This document shows positions 4,549 to 5,119 of a stretch of DNA of 5,119 bases, one piece after another (within the stretch, counting starts at the first letter, position 1; every line of letters begins with the position of its first letter). Source of the stretch: Pseudomonadota bacterium (lineage in GTDB: Bacteria > Pseudomonadota > Alphaproteobacteria > UBA9219 > RGZA01). Location: NCBI GenBank assembly GCA_016195205.1, contig JACQAB010000062.1:1-5119 (forward strand), given 5' to 3'. The notes under the pieces are model-generated. The model made no database searches, was not told where the DNA came from, and worked only from the letters and a program-made list of their open reading frames with translations. A program made the position numbers and the translations under genes.

Positions 4549-5119
4549 ATGGCCAAAGACGGCAGCAGTAAAACGGAAAGCAAGGCGGCGCGCAATGCCC
4601 TGTGGGGCGGGCGTTTTGGCGCGGGGCCCTCGGCGATCATGAGCGCGATTAACGCTTCCATCGCCTTTGATCAGAAGCTGGCGTTGCACGACATCAAGGG
4701 CTCGATCGCCCATGCACGCGCGATGCGCTCGATTTTCTGGAAACGAAGCTTCAGGCCCTGCAAAAAGCGCTGATCGCCCAGGCGGAAAAGCATGTGAACA
4801 CGGTGATGCCCGGCCTTACGCATTTTCAGCCCGCGCAACCGGTCAGCTTTGCCCATCACCTTCTGGCCTATGTGGAAATGCTGGGCCGCGACCGCGACCG
4901 GGTGAAAGCCGCCCGCGCGCGCATGAACGAATGCCCGTTGGGCAGCGCCGCGCTGGCCGGCACGCCCTGGCCCATTGACCGTAACCAAACGGCGCAGGAG
5001 TTGGGCTTTGCCCGTCCCTCGGCCAACTCGCTGGATGCCGTATCCGATCGTGATTTCGTGCTGGATTACGTGAATGCCTGCGCCGTTGCCCTGGTGCATC
5101 TGTCGCGCCTGGCGGAAGA
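4549..5119 (+). pseudogene. argH: Argininosuccinate lyase ArgH, internally deleted and frameshifted, 3' end outside window
   Basis: ArgH cleaves argininosuccinate to arginine and fumarate, the last step of arginine synthesis. The N-terminal part (4549-4722, 58 codons) is unmistakable: ALWGGRFGAGPSAIMSAINA (17-36) then SIAFDQKLALHDIKGSIAHA. That frame then runs into an unrelated tail and stops at TGA 4771-4773. From about 4719 a different frame continues the family to the window end: DALDFLETKLQALQKALIAQ, VMPGLTHFQPAQPVSFAHHL, PLGSAALAGTPWPIDR, then NSLDAVSDRDF and VHLSRLAE. Compared from memory with E. coli ArgH, about 80 residues are missing at the junction (near 4717-4724), including the HTxRSRNDQ substrate-binding and catalytic segment. 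The residual length is not a multiple of three. Neither fragment could be active. The retained parts look otherwise undecayed, so either the deletion is recent or the assembly dropped bases. The protein has about 16 extra N-terminal residues relative to E. coli. Confidence 0.88.

Overview
The window reads as chromosomal DNA of a flagellated alphaproteobacterium. This rests on gene order (flgI, a short FlgJ with only the rod-binding domain, a FlgN-like chaperone, fliK, flgD) and on a TlpA-family thioredoxin divergent from argH. I recall both arrangements from Rhodospirillales-like genomes, but I could not search databases. No plasmid, phage, insertion sequence, CRISPR, tRNA or rRNA signal was seen. 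Coding density is high, and the only non-coding gaps are tens of bases long.

Positions 1-3368 (+ strand) form a compact flagellar operon. It holds the tail of flgI, then flgJ, a FlgN-like gene, a previously unlisted 35-codon ORF, fliK and flgD. Adjacent genes overlap or abut, or lie 2-10 bases apart, and most have a clear Shine-Dalgarno sequence. The products serve rod and hook assembly: P-ring, rod assembly, export chaperone, hook-length ruler and hook cap. The junction between the FlgN-like gene and fliK is the most intriguing part. It holds both a well-placed small ORF and a good match to a sigma-54 promoter, which are partly competing readings.

Inside the start of the FlgN-like gene (413-482) sits an inverted pair of hairpins. 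Their loops are versions of the same 14-nt sequence, and their stem arms differ while staying fully paired. This looks like a REP/BIME-type palindromic element inserted in frame, contributing about 23 residues to the protein.

Positions 3372-4514 (- strand) carry two tandem TlpA-like thioredoxin genes, convergent with flgD. Each encodes 183 residues that align without gaps at about 51% identity by hand count. One has a lipoprotein signal and a CVPC active site; the other has an ordinary signal peptide and CPSC. They arose by duplication of a unit of about 591 bp that included the 5' leader.

From 4549 to the window end (+ strand) lies argH, argininosuccinate lyase. As given, it is broken: roughly 80 codons, including the HTxRSRNDQ active-site segment, are missing, and the flanking parts are in different frames. 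Either the organism has lost this step of arginine synthesis or the assembly is wrong here.
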